NCBI GenBank assembly: GCA_016801845.1
Contig: CM028920.1
Span: 9,022,501-9,086,500 of the forward strand
Source of the DNA: Polydactylus sextarius
Lineage: Eukaryota; Chordata; Actinopteri; Polynemidae
Direction of reading: 5' to 3'
DNA: 64,000 bases
Part shown: positions 38,588-50,002 of the stretch, in pieces
Position numbering within the stretch: position 1 is the first letter of the stretch
Layout of the letters: every line of letters begins with the position of its first letter
The notes under the pieces: generated by a model
What the model saw: only the letters and a program-made list of their open reading frames with translations
The model's database searches: none
What the model was told of the DNA's origin: nothing
Program-made: the position numbers and the translations under genes

Positions 38588-39640
38588 ATGCTATTGCCTG
38601 TGCTTAAAGACAAGGCTGGTGAGCTCAACAGTATGGACAATTATCGACCTATTGCATTAGCCAGCATCTTGTCTAAAGTACTGGAGAGAATATTGTTAAC
38701 AAATTTAGAAATGTATGTCCTTACTTCTGACAATCAGTTTGGTTTCAAAAGAAAACGTAGAACTGACGTGTGTATCTATGCTCTTAAAGACATTGTATTT
38801 AAGTACATAAGCCTGAATTCATCTGTATTCTTTTGTTTTATTGATGCATCCAAGGCATTTGATAGAATTAATCATGAAAAGTTATTTGTGAAATTGCTAG
38901 ATAGAGGTGAGGTGGGTGAGCGTTAGTGTTTTGGTATGCCCATCAAATGTTTCAGGTTAAACGGGACAATGTTGATCTGCTCCATTCTGTGTTAGTAACG
39001 GAGAGTGATGTCTCCTATTTTATTTAATGTTTGTATAGATGAATTATCAAATTAGTTTAATAGGTTAAAAACTGGCTGACTTATGGGCAACACTATTGTT
39101 AATCATCTTATGTATGCTCTGTCTGTCTGGCTGCAGCAGATGTTAAAGGTGTGCTCTCAGAATGGCCTTGATCGTGACAAAAATTATAACACTAACAAAA
39201 GCCACATAATGATAGTTAGACGTGCCGGGGACATGAAATCAACTTTTCCCGTCAGACAGTCCTCTTGCTGCGTGTTAGGAAATTAAATACCTAGGTCATG
39301 TCGATGATTGGATGGATAACAAAGACCTCTGTCGACAGCGCTGTAAATGTATTCTCAAGCTAACATACTTATAAGGAAATGTCTGTGTGCTCTGACTCTG
39401 TGAAATGTTACCTGTTCAGAATCTACATCACACTGTTATATACTGCTCAACTAACCCTAACTATAAGAAAAAGAGTATGCAGAGGCTAAAGGTAGCATAC
39501 AATGATGCAATGAGGTTGCTGCTTTGTGTCCCTAGGTGGCATAGTGCCATTCAATGGTTTGTGTCCACTAGAGTTGGTTTTACAGGTAGCTTTGACTGCA
39601 GAGCAGTTGGATTTAGATTCTTCGACATTATTATTATTAT
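38588..39640 (+). mobile_element. decayed LINE, reverse transcriptase fragment
   Basis: The open part at 38,588-38,926 reads KAGELNSMDNYRPIAL, SILSKVLERIL, NQFGFKRKRRTDVCIY and CFIDASKAFDRINHEKLF. These are reverse-transcriptase motifs of non-LTR retrotransposons, from the YRPI block to the FxDxxKAFDRI active-site block. The following 700 bases keep further family sequence (NHLMYA, where the catalytic YADD would stand but is lost) in shifted frames with stops. Transposition is not possible. Together with the tail at 39,641-39,890 it looks like a jockey/L2-type fish element. Confidence 0.8.
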
Positions 39641-39890
39641 TGTAATATTAATTGTAATGATAATTTGCTTTAACAATTACTTGCAAACATATAGTCTCTA
39701 CTGTCTCTTCCTGGCCTCCCTCTTGTCTTTCTCCCTTCTCCCCCCTGGAGGTTTCTTCCTGTTAAAAGGGAGTTTTTTCTCTCCATTGTCACCAAGCGCT
39801 TGCTCATTGTGAAAATTTCTCTATGTAAAGTGCCTTGAGATAAATGTTTTTATAATCTGGCGCTATATAAATAAAACTGAATTGAACTGA
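39641..39890 (+). mobile_element. 3' tail of the LINE
   Basis: Contains the stretches TTAAAAGGGAGTTTTTTCTC, CACCAAGCGCTTGCTCATTG, GTGCCTTGAGATAA and GGCGCTATATAAATAAA followed by GAATTGAACTGAA. This is the characteristic 3' end of a very common fish retroposon (L2/Maui-like as I remember it). It directly follows the RT remnant in the same orientation. Confidence 0.75.
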
Positions 39891-39938
39891 ATAGAGTCCC
39901 AACTTGTAAGACACTCTTAAGACAGCTGATGCTCACTT

Positions 39939-41786
39939 TTATGCATTTCCTGGACAAGTCAGAGAACCTTGAGATTTCTGCAATTCTTTCTGCAACTCTC
40001 CCTGTTCCTTCCTCCTTTTCCTTTTTTGCAATGCACGCAGTCTCACAGCCTTCCTGATCACCAGCTCTTGTTTTTCTGTCTCTAGATCATCTAAGGAGTC
40101 CACAGTGTTGTTTTTCCGTGCTCTCATTTTACAGGACAAGTAGCAGATTCGATTATTAAATTTGGAGCCTTTTTCCTCATCACACTAAATGAGCTCTATG
40201 AGCTCTTCTGCATTTATGTTATGTGACCTTGCTTAGTTTGTCTCCTGTCTTAGTTTGTCTGTCTGTGTAGCAACAAAGTACTGTTGGTACTGCCTCTCAA
40301 GGACTGATATGGCAGCTCTCAGGCAGTTTTCCATCATTTTTTTTTTATCCTGAGCATTCAGGTGATTACTGAAGAAGTCTGTTGTGCAACTGAGTAGTTC
40401 AACAGGAAAGAGTAGCTGATCTCTCTGAAGCACCGTCTCTTTTATGGTTTCAATACCATCAACATAGTCAGTTTGGTCATGTGTAGTATCACCAGTATAG
40501 AATTTGGTCATCCAGGGTCCAGTCAGCAACTTCCCAAGCAAGCCCAGAACTTGCATTTCAACTTATCCAGCTGTAGAGATGAAGTATGCTGGCGTAGTAG
40601 TGGGAAAAAGGTTCGGGATCCAAATCATTAACCCGACTCCCTAAAATCGCTCACGAGTCATGAAGTCAGTTGGTTAAGTGTCGTTTCTCTGCTGAGTGAG
40701 TGACTCACAATGAATTCTTCCTGTTATTTACTTCTATGGCCGCTGTTGTTCACGTTGTCTATGTTGTCACTGAATTAATACTCTGCTGATCCACTCCACA
40801 TACATTTTAGACTACAAGAAATTAACATATTTTTATGTTAGTGGTGACACTGACCTCATTCATTGTTTTTTATAGCCTAATTTTGAGCTTATGCTACTTG
40901 ATTTTCAATGATAGGCTATTGGTAAGTTTTTATGCTATCATACTAGACCTTCTTCTTATAAATAATGATAATAAGTGTATATGCTTTATTATGTCTCGAG
41001 TGAACGTACCAAGGTTCTTGCTAATACTGGAAACATTTTCTCAAGTGACTCACAAAACCTGGCTCATATTAGTGAGTGACTGATCTGAATCCCTCCAAAG
41101 ATCCGAGTATCACATTACTACTGGCACACGGTGTTCCTCCACAGAGGTATGACTTTAAAGCAGATTGATTTTACCGGTAATCTGCATGGACTTCTTTCTC
41201 AACCTCTTTCAGAGCACACTTTGTCTGTGAAGCAATTGTTTCCAGAGGATGAAGGTTGCAATTCAGCAATTTAAGGCTTTGTTCCAAGATGAACAGACTG
41301 AACAAAGCAATCAGTGAGTGTGTTGGATATATTGTCTATCATTCTTTGAAGAGTGACTTCATAATGCGCCTCAAAAAAGTGACAGTACACATTTGCAAGG
41401 TTGCTGATGGAGTCACAGATAAGAATCTGGTAGCTAATCCTCAGTAGAGCCTCCTGGAAGTTCATCTACAGCAACAACATAACAGTTATCTTTTGTTGTA
41501 TGCTGTGGATTCCCTCCTTTGTGGTAACATTGACACCCAAGGTACAGTTTCTGTTTGCTAAAAAAGCTCCATCAGCCTGGAGAGCATTAATGGCCCCAAG
41601 TTCTCTCGTCATAGCTTCCACGGTAGCTCTTTTTGGCACATTACTTAAACTAACATTGCAGCACAGGGAAAACTTTGTTATTAAACTGTGGACATTGGCA
41701 GTAGCTACATGACTGGTTATTGCATCAAACACCATCCAACATGTCATTTGAGTCTGATTTAGCATCTGCTTATGTTCACTTTCCAA
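39939..41786 (-). pseudogene. decayed transposon-type gene in four open pieces
   Basis: Four minus-strand open segments lie in the order expected for one protein: 41,786-41,466 (MTRELGAINALQADGAF; LGVNVTTKEGIH), 41,465-41,271 (SISNLANVY; RMIDNISNTLTD), 40,556-40,233 (MQVLGLLGKLLTGPWMTKF; VLERQYQQYF) and 40,139-39,939 (MRARKNNTVDSLDDLE; RKAVRLRALQKRK). From memory these match consecutive parts of a protein repeated in fish and invertebrate genomes and probably transposon-encoded; I cannot name the superfamily. Breaks between the pieces are stops, frameshifts and an unrelated stretch at about 40,590-41,110. Confidence 0.6.
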
Positions 41787-42066
41787 ATCCTGAATTGTTT
41801 TCTCTTAAAAGAAGCTGTCCCATATAATTAACAGAATCTGATTTGACCTCTCGCCTCATCTGCATAAAGGATTTTTTCAGGCAGTCATGGTTTCTGACTT
41901 TCACTTCAGATATTTGCTTTGCTTTTCGTTTTTTATTAGTAAGTAAATAAGTAATAAGTATTAAGTTAATACGTTAAGTAAGTTAATAAGTATCTTTATT
42001 GCTCCCTTTTTTCTGCTGTGCTTTAAGATTTTTTAATGCAAGGTACTTGCTTCTTTGTATCTGCAG

Positions 42067-42518
42067 TAGGGCTGTAATCTCCCTGTCGACTGGTCGATTT
42101 TTTTTTTTTTTTTGGCACTTTGTGTCAATTTCATATAATTTCAATAAGAATGTCCTGCAGACCAGTGTGTGTCAAGGGCCGGTGGTTAGGAAATGAACTC
42201 TTGCGCTGATTGGACCAGCCCAGTGTCAATCGGATCGATGATCTACAGGTTTTATGGGCTGGTCAGACCAATATGTAAATTTAAAAAAAGTGTTGGAGAC
42301 TGGGCGGCCGTTCTGGCCTTTTCCTCAACACACAGATTGTCAGTCTGCCCCTGAACACGGCATATCACATAAAAAATGGTACGATAACTTGTCTGTGTTA
42401 GGTTGTTCTGTCCGTTTTTAGTACACATGATGCAAAACGCGGTCGGAGCCAACAGACTCGAGTGTGTAATTAGTCGATTTTTTTTTTGTTGTCAAAATTT
42501 CAGTCGATTACAGCTCTA
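42067..42518. mobile_element. hAT-like MITE
   Basis: The ends are imperfect inverted repeats: TAGGGCTGTAATC at 42,067-42,079 and, read inward from the other side, TAGAGCTGTAATC ending at 42,518. Both continue into GTCGA-type sequence and T-runs. Length is about 450 bases with no transposase frame. An 8-bp target duplication is not clear, so the superfamily is tentative. Confidence 0.65.
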
Positions 42519-43289
42519 AAAATTATACATCCACCAGGTGGGAAGGATTAAATGCGTAGTTTGGAACACACTATTGGGACAGAAGGTTAGGCGTGAACGG
42601 TTGCTATGTCATCATACCTACATTAAGCTTCAACATTGTAAGTGTACAAGAAATAATTTTGATGTACCAGGAGTTTATGTCAGTTTAGCATGACACAGGT
42701 TTATCCCATTTATGGCTGTCAGCAGACATCAGAGTGATACAGCAAAAAAAGAAAACAATTCAAATTCAACTTTGCCATTTTATTTTTTATTTGTTTTTTA
42801 TTTATGCTGCCATTTTTGTATTTTAAATAACATTATGTGTAACGGGCCACAACTGTTGGTTTTGGTGCTCAGTGCTAATTTAATTATGTTACTTCTTTTA
42901 AATGGTTAAGAAGATTAGTTTAGATCTAGTTTAACTGACTTTTTAACTGTTTTTTTTTTTTTTTTTTTTTTTTACAGGAAAATTGCCTTAATGGATCCAC
43001 CGTCGACTGCAAACTTCCAGAAATAGTCCTTCAAAGCTCAGATTAAGGTCAGTGATTTAAGTTATTTTGATATCACTGCCGGTCATATTTTTGAGGTAAC
43101 AACAGATAATGTAGTGTTCATAGTTTTTAAACAAGAAATAAGTCGTCTGTTCTGTTTTTAAAGTTCACACTAATTAGTTGACACTGATTTTATATTATTG
43201 TTTCCTTTATTGCAGGTAGATCCTCTTCTAGATCTTCAAATAGTAAGCGTTGAATTTTTATATTTTTAATCCTGTCTATCCTTCCAACA

Positions 43290-45046
43290 TGGCTGCCGTG
43301 CCATGCCTGTGAGCTTTCTTTGCAATGTGTTTTTGTTTGTTTATGCTTGGCCGCTGTGCCAAAACTGAACCGCACTGCAATTTCACTACCCATTACACCT
43401 CCATCAATCATGAACACACATCTGAATCTTTCACTCTGTCTCTGTGTGGTTGAATGTTTTAAGCTGTTCAGTGTGGAGCTGTAGCTGAGGGATCAGGATT
43501 TAGTTTTTTTTTGTCTGTGAATAATCTTGACTGTAGCTCTGCCCAGTGTGTCTTAGCTTTAACTAGTTATAGCTTTGGCTAATGTGTTTTAACACTGGTT
43601 AGTGTCTTTTAGCTTTGGCAAGTGTCTTAGTTTTGGCCTTGAATTGTCCTGAATTTTTAGAATTGATTCTGGAGTCTTGACTTCATCATTGTCTAGTTTT
43701 GTTTTTTGTCCAAGTAAAGGTCAGTCCAGATCTTTGTGTGTTGTGGTTTTATTCTGTGTGTGTGAGTTGGATTGTTGTTTTTTTTTGGTTGTTGGTACTG
43801 AAATATTTTGGCTTATTTTGCATTAAATTGAAGCTGTTTAAGGCTGTAAAGTTGGTTAATTGTGGCATCAAGTAAGTTCAATGATGAGGTTTTAGGCTCA
43901 GCTGCAGTGTTGTGTTTATCCCTGTACACTAACTTTTCCTTCGTAGGTTTTGTCAACTTGAGGTAGGACATTCTAACTTTCTTCTCCAGTCAGGTCAGAT
44001 TAGCTGTGTTCTTTTTTTGTTTTGAACCCTGCCAATAAAAGACTTTGAACCTTGTGTGTGTTTCTTTCTGACACTGATTTAGATAAGTGTAGGGACAGAA
44101 AATGGTCAGTTTAGAGTATTTCTCTCAACAGCTTCATCTCCTGTTCCTGTGAATCTACAAACAGAAGCTGCTGCCGGGTGGCATCCACAAGTAAGTGTGT
44201 TTTCTTACCTTGGGGTGGGTGTGGGCCGTGTGTCGGTCTGGCCGCCGTGCCATAACCTTTTACCTTTCAGCTCCTCCACCCGGCATAAAGTTCATCCACC
44301 GAGGGATCAAACAAGTAAGTGGTGGTTCAGTTTTTGCCTGGCTGCCGTGCCAAGCTTTCGCTCGGCTACCTTGCCGACCTTTCTTTCCCAAATGGCTGCT
44401 GTGCCATGCCTTTGCTTGGCGACGTCGCCACGCAAAGGCTTGACGACGTCGCCAAGCTTTTTTCTAACATGACCGCTGCGTCAAGTTTTCGCTCGGCTTC
44501 CTTGCCGAACTCTCCTGCTTTCATGGCCACCGCGCCACTGTTCATTCCCTCACATGATGTTTAGGGAAAGTTAGTCAGCTGATAAAGTGGGTGGGGTTAT
44601 TTAGGGAAGTGCAGGACGGGGTGGAACTGCTCTCTCTCTGTGTGTGTGTGTGTGTGTGAGAAACATTGGCCGCTGTGCCTCAACTGTCTACTTCCTGGTT
44701 CATCTGTCAACATGGCCGCCGTGCCATAACTGTCCACTTCCATTTCATCCAAAACAACATCACATCACTGCACCCACTCAACCTGCATTACATTTCCAAC
44801 CAATCTGCATTTTTTTTTAACACATTTCTCAATCTACAACCACCGTCACAACTTAACTGACGTTTTTTTTCCCTCCAGCATTCCATCCACAGTGGCTCCA
44901 GCAGTTCATTTCATTTCTACTTGACGATTGAATCAAGTAGAAATAAATGAAACTACCACACGGTAAGTTGTTGCTTGGCCACCACGCCATAGTGTCTTCG
45001 CCCTGGTCGCCGAACCAGTTCTGTCCTCTTTGGGCCGCTGTGCCAT
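43290..45046 (+). repeat. array of short inverted repeats, TGGC-N6-GCCA type
   Basis: About 16 copies of a unit made of a 4-6 base arm, a 6-base spacer and the complementary arm, at about 43,290, 43,347, 44,239, 44,339, 44,362, 44,393, 44,416, 44,440, 44,469, 44,493, 44,524, 44,666, 44,712, 44,975, 45,004 and 45,032. The typical form is TGGCCGCCGTGCCA. Eight copies between 44,339 and 44,540 are spaced 23 to 31 bases apart. Arms differ between copies but usually stay complementary. See the finding on covariation. Confidence 0.75.
44913..44944. repeat. 12-bp perfect inverted repeat with 8-base loop
   Basis: ATTTCTACTTGA at 44,913-44,924 and its exact reverse complement at 44,933-44,944, extended imperfectly outward by TTTCATTT-type sequence on both sides. 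It lies between an acceptor-like site (CCCTCCAG at 44,879) and a donor-like GTAAGT at 44,963. All three frames of that interval contain stops, so it is not coding as it stands. Confidence 0.8.
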
Positions 45047-46016
45047 CTGAGCTTTCACTCTTATTCCTTCTGTTTTTAGATTTGAACCTCCCTTGTTTTA
45101 TGTCCGTCTGTCCTGTCGTCTTTGTGTTCATGATGTTTGTCTTGTACTTGTCTGTCCATACTGTTTATGTGGTCCATGTCTTTGTCCTGTATGTCTCATC
45201 TGTTGTGCGCCTCCTCTGTCATGTCCGTCTCTGTGTCCCCCGTCTGTCACGTCCCTGTTGTGCACTCTGACTGACAAAGACTTATGACTGAGTCCACTGA
45301 CTCTCAAATTGGCTATTTTGTCAAAACTGACCAGATATCACTTAAACATTTATTATTAAAATCAACACACAAATCTCATTAAATAACTATTGTAACCGTT
45401 AAATACATGATGTTCAGTAACAATTCGGCTTCACTCGATTAGAATTAGACCATGAGTCAGTCTATTATGCTTTTCACTGACTCACTCCTCACTGAAATGG
45501 AGCAGTCTCTGACTGAGGAGCTTAAAACTCAAAATTTGTTTGAATTGTCTTAGGAAATGAGATTATGTCTCTTCTTCCTACAAAGGTAACGTATGTTTCT
45601 TTTCCGCTTTTTGTTTCTTCTTCCATCTTTGACTTGGGTCCTGCTTTATAATCTCAGTTATACTGATACTTTTCTGTGCCACGACTTTCAGCTTGAGTCA
45701 TGTTTTGATAAAACTGTCACTTTGAATTGTGTGGTTTAGGTTTCACAATGTAGAACAACAGCTCAGGGTCACAACACTGGTATTAAATCTTCACTGGTTT
45801 GTCCTTCAGTCTCCAGCTTGGTTTCTGTCTTGCTCCTTTTCTCTTCTTTCTCTGCATTTATTTATTTCAGGAATGACGGCCCAGTGGACAATGGTGAGAA
45901 GATTCTAGAGGACGCAGTTTTAGAGAATTCAACTTGATGAAGTGAGGGAAAGGCAGTACAAGTGCTCGGTTTGAGTTTAATCTAAACTTCAGATCTTTTA
46001 GTGCTGCTGTCACTCA

Positions 46017-46178
46017 TCACCATCTAAATTTATGTATATATGTGTGTTGATCTTTGAAGTCTGGCTTGTCTCTGTCAGGTTTAATTCCAACTGGAGTTTC
46101 AAATGTAAAGTTGTAGATTTTGAGCAGGTCAGGTGAAATAACGTTGTAGTTTTTTGCGTTAACATTTTTTTGCGACAT
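46017..46178 (-). CDS. small ORF, 53 codons, unrecognised
   Basis: Minus-strand frame from the ATG at 46,178 to TGA at 46,017. It reads MSQKNVNAKNYNVISPDLLK, then IYNFTFETPVGIKPD and RDKPDFKDQHTYIHKFRW. Composition is balanced, without simple-sequence bias, and looks more protein-like than the longer frame overlapping it in another register. No family, promoter or splice partner is recognised. It may be a remnant of a larger coding sequence, since the region upstream has no in-frame continuation with an obvious acceptor. Confidence 0.25.
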   Translation of the reverse strand: MSQKNVNAKNYNVISPDLLKIYNFTFETPVGIKPDRDKPDFKDQHTYIHKFRW

Positions 46179-46679
46179 ATTGGGAGGCCTCCCAGCAGGG
46201 GAATTAATTCTCCCCTGTGAAGCGTAAACGTCACGTCTACAGTGTCGTTGACAGTTCGTTGCGACTTCAGGTTACGTGAAGGGAAACATTTGTTCTTCAG
46301 AAGGAAGTCAACCTGACAGTCTGACATGCTTTACATAATGATGACGATACAAGACACTCACCTTCAGTGTATTTGCTTGATTTTAATTTATTGGTCCTGA
46401 GTGACAGCAATAATAACTGCAGAAATGAGTTCTAGAGTAAAAATAACATAATTTAGAGTTGATAGACCTTCAGCATGAGGTGGTAAGTTTATCTGAAGTT
46501 CATAAAAATCTAAATTGTTTCTATTGTCTGTATTTTAAGTCATATGTCATTTTAAACCAATAACCAATTGTTTGTTGCACAAGAAACAAATCATCCGGAT
46601 GGTTGGTTCTCTGCTACAGATTCTGTGTCTTCCTCTGAAGTTTGTCCTCATGAAACAGTCTCCCGTCAACTGTCAACAG

Positions 46680-48616
46680 GTCTCGATTCCTCCTGATGTA
46701 TCCAGTCAACATTCACTGCTGCTGCTGGTTCATCCGTCAAGTGAGTCGCTTTCCTCATTCACTGGTTGTTTTTACGTGTTTGGGAAAATGTAACAGTAGA
46801 GGATTGACAAAGTAAACAGCTTGAAAAGTGTCCAATTATATAACACCATAACCTCACATTGTTAGTTACTCTGAGGTTGTGTAAGAAGCTCTCCAGTTTA
46901 TTTATGAGCAAACATTTTACACTTTATACTAATTGTCAGTCACAATCAGGATTCACTCAGCCAGTTCTTAACATTACAGAGAACAAGGTAAACTGAGTCG
47001 ACCAACATAAGAAGGTAAGGCTTTTCTCCTTCCCCTTCTTCTCTGTGTGTGACGAAGTCTGTGCTTGAAGGTAACTGATTGATTACAACATTCAAAGTTT
47101 TACATGTAGGACTCAGTCATCTTCCTAGTGGTGCAGTTTCCAAAACTAGACTTGGATCCATCTAGTTTTGTGAATCTGCCGACTATGGTATGATATTACT
47201 GTCCTACAACAGCAGCAGTTGAAATAACTTGCTGTGCTGATCTGAATAATTGGGAAAATGTACATAAGGGTTTATATAAAAATGTTTGTAGCATTTTAAA
47301 ATGTTTGCTTTGTCAGTGGTTGACTGTCTCATTTCGCCAAATGTGTGAAAGTAATTGTGTTGAACGAGGAAATGACCACCTTCACAGATGTGACAGCAGC
47401 AGCAGTGAATGTTGATCGAGCACATCAGGAGGACGTGAGACCTGCTGACGGTGACAGGATTGTTTCATGCGCAAATGACTGAGGGTCGATGCAGAGATTT
47501 TCTTGAGGTGAAATTGCAGAATCAAGAGCAGATGAACTTAGTTTAGACGATGAAAAGTCTCAATCCAACATTCTGGTTGTAACTGGACAACAAACTGTTT
47601 TCAGTAGTGGAGTGAATAAGATTTGAAACCCAAACAAACCAGTTTAAATCTGATTCAAACCTCAGATAAAACCGCCACATCACAGCTAGAATACAGGATT
47701 ATATTTCTGTAAGGTGGATGGTAACAAGTAAGGTAACAAAATAAAATCATCGTACTTAAATTCCAAATAGAAATAACTTTTCAGCACAAATAAGTACAAC
47801 CCTAAACACAAGAATAATATTCATTCCATTACATTGTAGAAGTTTTAGCCTCATCTTGGTTTGTAAGTGTAGAAGACAGAGTCAGGGTGAGAGTGAGGGA
47901 GATGAGTGTTGAGGGTCCAGGCTGAAGGTAGTTTTAGTTTTTACTATTTCAGGACTCAGAAGCCACGAGGAGCTGATGGAAGCCGAGACGTTTCAGAGAA
48001 GTTGACGTTGGCTGTGACAACTCGTGGAGACTGAGCTGCACTGAGTCATCAGAGATGATTTATCACTGCAACAAGATGTCATCTGGTACATTATTACACA
48101 TCATCAACTTTTGTTTCATCTTTAATTTTTTTTTTTTTTTTTTTTTTTAGCTTAACCTAAAGAATGTTCACACGAGTACTCACCATCTCTCTCTGTCTCT
48201 CTCTCTCTTCCTCTTCTCCCTCCAGCTGTGAACCAGGACTTTGCCTCCTCCTCTTCACTGGGATCCAGCTCTTTGAGCTCAATTGCTAATGTTGATTGTT
48301 AATGTTTTGTGGTGGGAGGTTGTCTGAGTTTAGTCTGGGGTACCCTGTACATTTAACACACACGTAGCTGCCTTCTGTCTACTTCACTAGATTATGGGTT
48401 GGTGCCACCATTGTATGTTTTACTAAAGTCTTTTTTTTGTTTGTTTGTTTTCATGTTATTTTTTAGATAAGATAGTCAGGACTTGTTGTTTTTGTTTTTG
48501 TTAGACAGAGATGAGTTAGGCCTTGTTTTGTTTTATTTATTTCATTTATTTGGCACCAACCCTCACAGTCAGCCTCCTCCACACTTTGTTTGTTTGAGAG
48601 ATCAAAGGTCAATAAA
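46680..48616 (+). other. possible last two exons and poly(A) signal of an unrecognised gene
   Basis: A candidate exon at 46680-46740 (VSIPPDVSSQHSLLLLVHPS) ends in phase 1 at GTGAGT. It joins in frame to a segment starting at 48,226 after a very strong acceptor, a 40-base CT tract ending CCCTCCAG. That segment reads VNQDFASSSSLGSSSLSSIA and NVDC, then stops at 48,300-48,302. AATAAA follows at 48,611-48,616. It could be the 3' end of the gene starting at 37,085, but no continuous frame links them. Confidence 0.25.
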
Positions 48617-49576
48617 TGTAAAACCTTTGATTCACTCACTTTGACTCTGTGTCTCCTGGTTTCCTGTTTTACAACTGCCCGTAACACACACACACACACA
48701 CTGCACGTGTAGTCTAGACTCCACATTACATTAGTAATGCATTTACAAGTTGTTGCCTTGTTTTGGCTTTGGCCCTTGTGATGTTCATACATGATTATTT
48801 TATTCTATCACTGCAGCTCAGGATAATATGAGGTGACTAATAATAATTAGAAAGAAAAACTAAACAGTGACATCTTTTCTCTAAACATTATTCACTTACA
48901 TGAAATATTTCCCATGGTTTTAATTAATTATTTGAGACAGACTTGATCTACTGCTCTCTTGTGAAACTGAATCACTAACTTTTTACCATTATAACATGAT
49001 GCTCGTAATAGTTTGTTGGGCACGATTACCAATTACAGCCTCAGAAGGTTGTCACATCAGGTGTCGCTCAGAAACCTGCAGAGCTATCGATTAAAGCTCG
49101 TTGGTCCCAACTCAAAATGGCTGCTGTGTTTGTAACCACGTCAGGGAAAAACGGTGAGATGTTCGACTTGCTTTTTAAGGCTTGAAAAAGGTTTTGAAAG
49201 GGAAGTGGTGACAGGGAGGTCCATTACACATGAGAGGTCTAAAGTAAAAGTTAATTTCCTGTTATTTCACATAATACAAGCGCTTACTAGAAAACAACTC
49301 AATAAAAATATGTTGTACATCAATGTCAGTCAATATGAGCTCATAACAACAGTATGTTTCCCTGTTTTCTGTCATTAACACATCTACTGCTTGATGACAA
49401 AACTGCTCATAAATAGGTTAAAGCCCGTAAGTATGGTGGCCCTGAGGGTAAAAACGCAATTCAGAAAACAAAAGAAAAGCAGGAAAAAAACTTTTTTTTT
49501 TTTTTAAAATGAAAATTAAAAAAAAAAATCCATTTCGGCCCTGAACGATTATAAAAACAAAGTAATTGAAACTCAG

Positions 49577-50002
49577 AGTGCAATGAATGACTTGTCTCAA
49601 ACTTTGCAAGATATTGGTTACAATGAACATAATGACATCCTCACACCCTATATGCCTGTCTGGTATAGCGCCACTTGCTGGCCAAAAAAGGAATCGATTT
49701 TGGAATTTGTCTGAAATGGCACCAATTCGTTTGGGATTCCTCATGATAAACAAGTATTGTTCTGCATTACACTAGCCCCAGATTCATGTCAACTTTGACA
49801 TACATGATGCTGGAGAGATGATGCTGAACTTAAATGGCGAAGGAATTTTAGATATGTTGTAATATGTTGACATGGTGAGATGATGAATTTTAATATCTCG
49901 TCACAAACAGGAAATATGTAATAAAATCAAAGTGCATTGAATGATTTGTCTGAAACCTCCCAGGTTATTGGATACTGTCACCGTGACAACATCCGCCCAC
50001 CT
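49577..50002. repeat. diverged direct duplication
   Basis: Bases 49,577-49,649 (AGTGCAATGAATGACTTGTC onward) align with 49,931-50,002 (AGTGCATTGAATGATTTGTC onward). Both continue through a GATATTGG or GTTATTGG segment and a GACATCC or ACATCC segment in the same order, about 75 percent by eye. The spacer of about 280 bases is unrelated. It may belong to an old interspersed repeat. Confidence 0.6.

Noticed and set aside
43216..43242. 27-nt microexon-like segment (RSSSRSSN)
   Set aside because: Good GT/AG borders, but no neighbour gives a convincing continuous frame.
44132..44314. Two exon-like segments ending in strong GTAAGT sites
   Set aside because: Both need phase 1 at entry and leave phase 0, so they cannot be joined to each other; the alternative frames hit stops. 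They may be mutually exclusive or non-coding exons, but there is not enough support to annotate them.
43290..45046. YY1-type interpretation of the ATGGCNGC words
   Set aside because: The YY1 core needs ATGGCGGC. The copies have a pyrimidine or A instead, and the conserved feature is the two-sided dyad, not a one-sided site.
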